Part shown: piece by piece, positions 5,614-6,722 of the stretch | How the letters are laid out: each line of letters opens with the position of its first letter | How positions within the stretch are numbered: position 1 is the first letter of the stretch | Assembly: GCA_048497495.1 (NCBI GenBank) | Contig: JAFHCF010000212.1 | Coordinates: forward strand, 1-6,722 | Length of the DNA: 6,722 bases | Direction: 5' to 3' | From: JAFHCF01 sp048497495 | Lineage (GTDB): Bacteria > Pseudomonadota > Alphaproteobacteria > Rhizobiales > Ancalomicrobiaceae | Made by a program: the position numbers and the translations under genes | The notes under the pieces: model-generated | Seen by the model: only the letters and a program-made list of their open reading frames with translations | Database searches by the model: none | What the model was told of the DNA's origin: nothing

Positions 5614-6567
5614 TCACGCCCGCGGATGGGTCTTCGACCAGACGTCGAGGAGCCTCGCGGCGTCGACGCCGGTGTAGATCTGGGTGGTCGACAGCGAGGC
5701 GTGGCCGAGCAGCTCCTGGATGGTCCTGAGATCGCCACCGGCGCCGAGCAGGTGGGTGGCGAAGGAGTGACGCAGCGCATGCGGCGTCGCCGTGTCGGGG
5801 AGCCCCAGGGTACCCCTGAGCCGTTCCATCGCCAGCTGGATCAGGCGCGGCGACAAGGGGCCACCCTTGACGCCGCGAAACAGCGGCTCGGCCGGGTCGA
5901 GCGCGAAGGGCACTCGGGCGAGATAGTCCTCGACGGCGCGCGCCACCACCGGCAACACCGGCACGACGCGGGTCTTGCCGCCCTTGCCGGTGATGCGCAG
6001 CGACCGGGTCTCGCCGCGCGGGGCGGTCGCCGGCGTCAGCGACAGCGCCTCGGAGATGCGCAGGCCGCAACCGTAGAGCAGGGCGAAGACGGCGGCGTCG
6101 CGGGCCGCGACCCAAGCCTCCTCGGCGAGGCTCTCGCTCGGATCGACCAGCCTTCGGGCGGCGGAGGCGACCAGCGGCTTGGGCAGCGACTTGCCGGCCT
6201 TGGGGCTGCGCACGGCGCGATAGGGGGCGGCGTTGAGACCGTCGCGGCGTTCGAGGAAACGGGCGAGCGAGCGCACGCCGGCGAGATTGCGGCCGAGCGA
6301 GCGGGCGCCGACGCCCTCATTGCGGCGGCGGGCGAGGAAGGCGCGCAGATCGGCCGGCTTCAGGCCCGACAGGGCGGAAATCGTCGCCGGCTCGCCGAGA
6401 TGCTCGGTCATGAAGCGCAGGAACTGCGTCACGTCGCGGTCGTAGGCCTCCAGCGTCTCGGGCGAGACGCGGCGCTCGGCGGCGAGATGGCTGAGCCAGC
6501 GCCTCACCCCGTCGGCGAGATCGGGGGCGGCGAGGATCAGGATCTCTGGGGCGGGACGGGGGCTCAT
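5614..6567 (-). CDS. xerC: Tyrosine site-specific recombinase XerC
   Basis: 317 residues from the ATG at 6567. Starts at 6597 and 6693 are in frame, but none of the three has a clear Shine-Dalgarno. The 6693 start falls inside an intergenic palindromic repeat, and 317 fits the usual 300-320. Residues 15-105 form the SAM-like core-binding domain (LADGVRRWLSHLAAERRVSPETLEAY). The catalytic domain carries all six active-site residues: R170 (GCGLRISEAL), K195 (TGKGGKTR), H263 and R266 (HALRHSFATHLL), H289 (QELLGHASLSTTQIY) and the nucleophile Y298, ending THPRA. With XerD it would resolve chromosome dimers at dif during division. GGDLR-x-x-QELLGHASLSTTQIYT is closer to XerC than to XerD, and an lpdA remnant nearby fits my recollection of alphaproteobacterial xerC loci. 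XerD is the main alternative. A degraded second copy of its 3' third lies at 4546-4850. Confidence 0.88.
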   Translation of the reverse strand: MSPRPAPEILILAAPDLADGVRRWLSHLAAERRVSPETLEAYDRDVTQFLRFMTEHLGEPATISALSGLKPADLRAFLARRRNEGVGARSLGRNLAGVRSLARFLERRDGLNAAPYRAVRSPKAGKSLPKPLVASAARRLVDPSESLAEEAWVAARDAAVFALLYGCGLRISEALSLTPATAPRGETRSLRITGKGGKTRVVPVLPVVARAVEDYLARVPFALDPAEPLFRGVKGGPLSPRLIQLAMERLRGTLGLPDTATPHALRHSFATHLLGAGGDLRTIQELLGHASLSTTQIYTGVDAARLLDVWSKTHPRA

Positions 6568-6688
6568 CGCGGGACCGGGCTCGGGGTTGGCCTCCATCGT
6601 CGGCCCGGTGGGTGAAGGGCGGGTTACCGGCGGTGGTTTCCTGCGCTCCGCGGGCGCCCCATCGATGCGGGTCGCCGCCCCTCGGCTC

Positions 6689-6720
6689 GTCATCGCCGGG
6701 CTCGACCCGGCAACCCAGCG
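6689..6720. repeat. Palindromic intergenic repeat of the alphaproteobacterial 'CCGGGCTCGACCCGG' type
   Basis: GCCGGG (6695-6700) and CCCGGC (6706-6711) form a perfect stem around CTCGA, flanked by GTCATC on the left and AACCCAG on the right. This matches the form of short palindromic elements scattered through intergenic DNA of many Rhizobiales and relatives (TCATCGCCGGGCT-x-GACCCGGC). It lies upstream of xerC near the window edge. Copy number cannot be seen from one window. Confidence 0.55.
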
Positions 6721-6722
6721 GA

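Noticed and set aside
4448..6115. Minus-strand open frame of 555 codons through xerC, the GNAT gene and the xerC fragment
   Set aside because: It reads xerC and GNAT out of frame and is Arg-rich. Only the short MFRRVKGG...PHALR stretch is meaningful, and that is counted in the pseudogene.
1..6722. CRISPR array, tRNA/rRNA, insertion sequence ends or a defence or toxin system
   Set aside because: No regularly spaced repeats, no RNA gene signatures and no transposase frame were seen. The recombinase is of the housekeeping Xer type rather than a phage integrase.

Overview
This is a GC-rich window (mostly G+C in third codon positions) that looks like chromosome from an alphaproteobacterium, most likely of the Rhizobiales/Hyphomicrobiales. 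The grounds are the gene order tyrC-hisC-chorismate mutase divergent from metX-metW, the residue patterns of those proteins, and a palindromic 'CCGGGCTCGACCCGG'-type intergenic repeat at the right edge. No organism name can be read from the sequence.

Left part (1-2115, minus strand): a compact amino-acid operon. Transcription runs from a chorismate mutase with an unassigned C-terminal half, through a HisC-type aminotransferase, into the first 24 codons of a prephenate/arogenate dehydrogenase (TyrC). The last two overlap by ATGA. Together these can turn chorismate into prephenate and then into tyrosine (and possibly phenylalanine) precursors, with the aminotransferase serving aromatic and/or histidine synthesis. 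Middle (2116-4120): a short divergent intergenic region, then metX and metW on the plus strand, which make the activated homoserine for methionine synthesis. The metX leader carries a terminator-like hairpin just before the ribosome binding site. No SAM-II riboswitch was found there.

Next (4121-4512): a likely terminator after metW, an AT-rich promoter region with a perfect TATAAT embedded in nested inverted repeats, and a small two-helix membrane protein of unknown function.

Right part (4513-6722): a site of rearrangement. A frameshifted 3' fragment of a xerC-like recombinase gene (minus strand) is joined head-on to the last 46 codons of a dihydrolipoamide dehydrogenase gene (plus strand). 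These are followed by a GNAT acetyltransferase and a complete xerC, both on the minus strand. The fragment and the intact xerC differ mostly at synonymous positions, so the fragment probably diverged as a working gene before it was broken. This mosaic is the most unusual thing in the window. I do not see a new biological system here; the rest is ordinary core metabolism and housekeeping.
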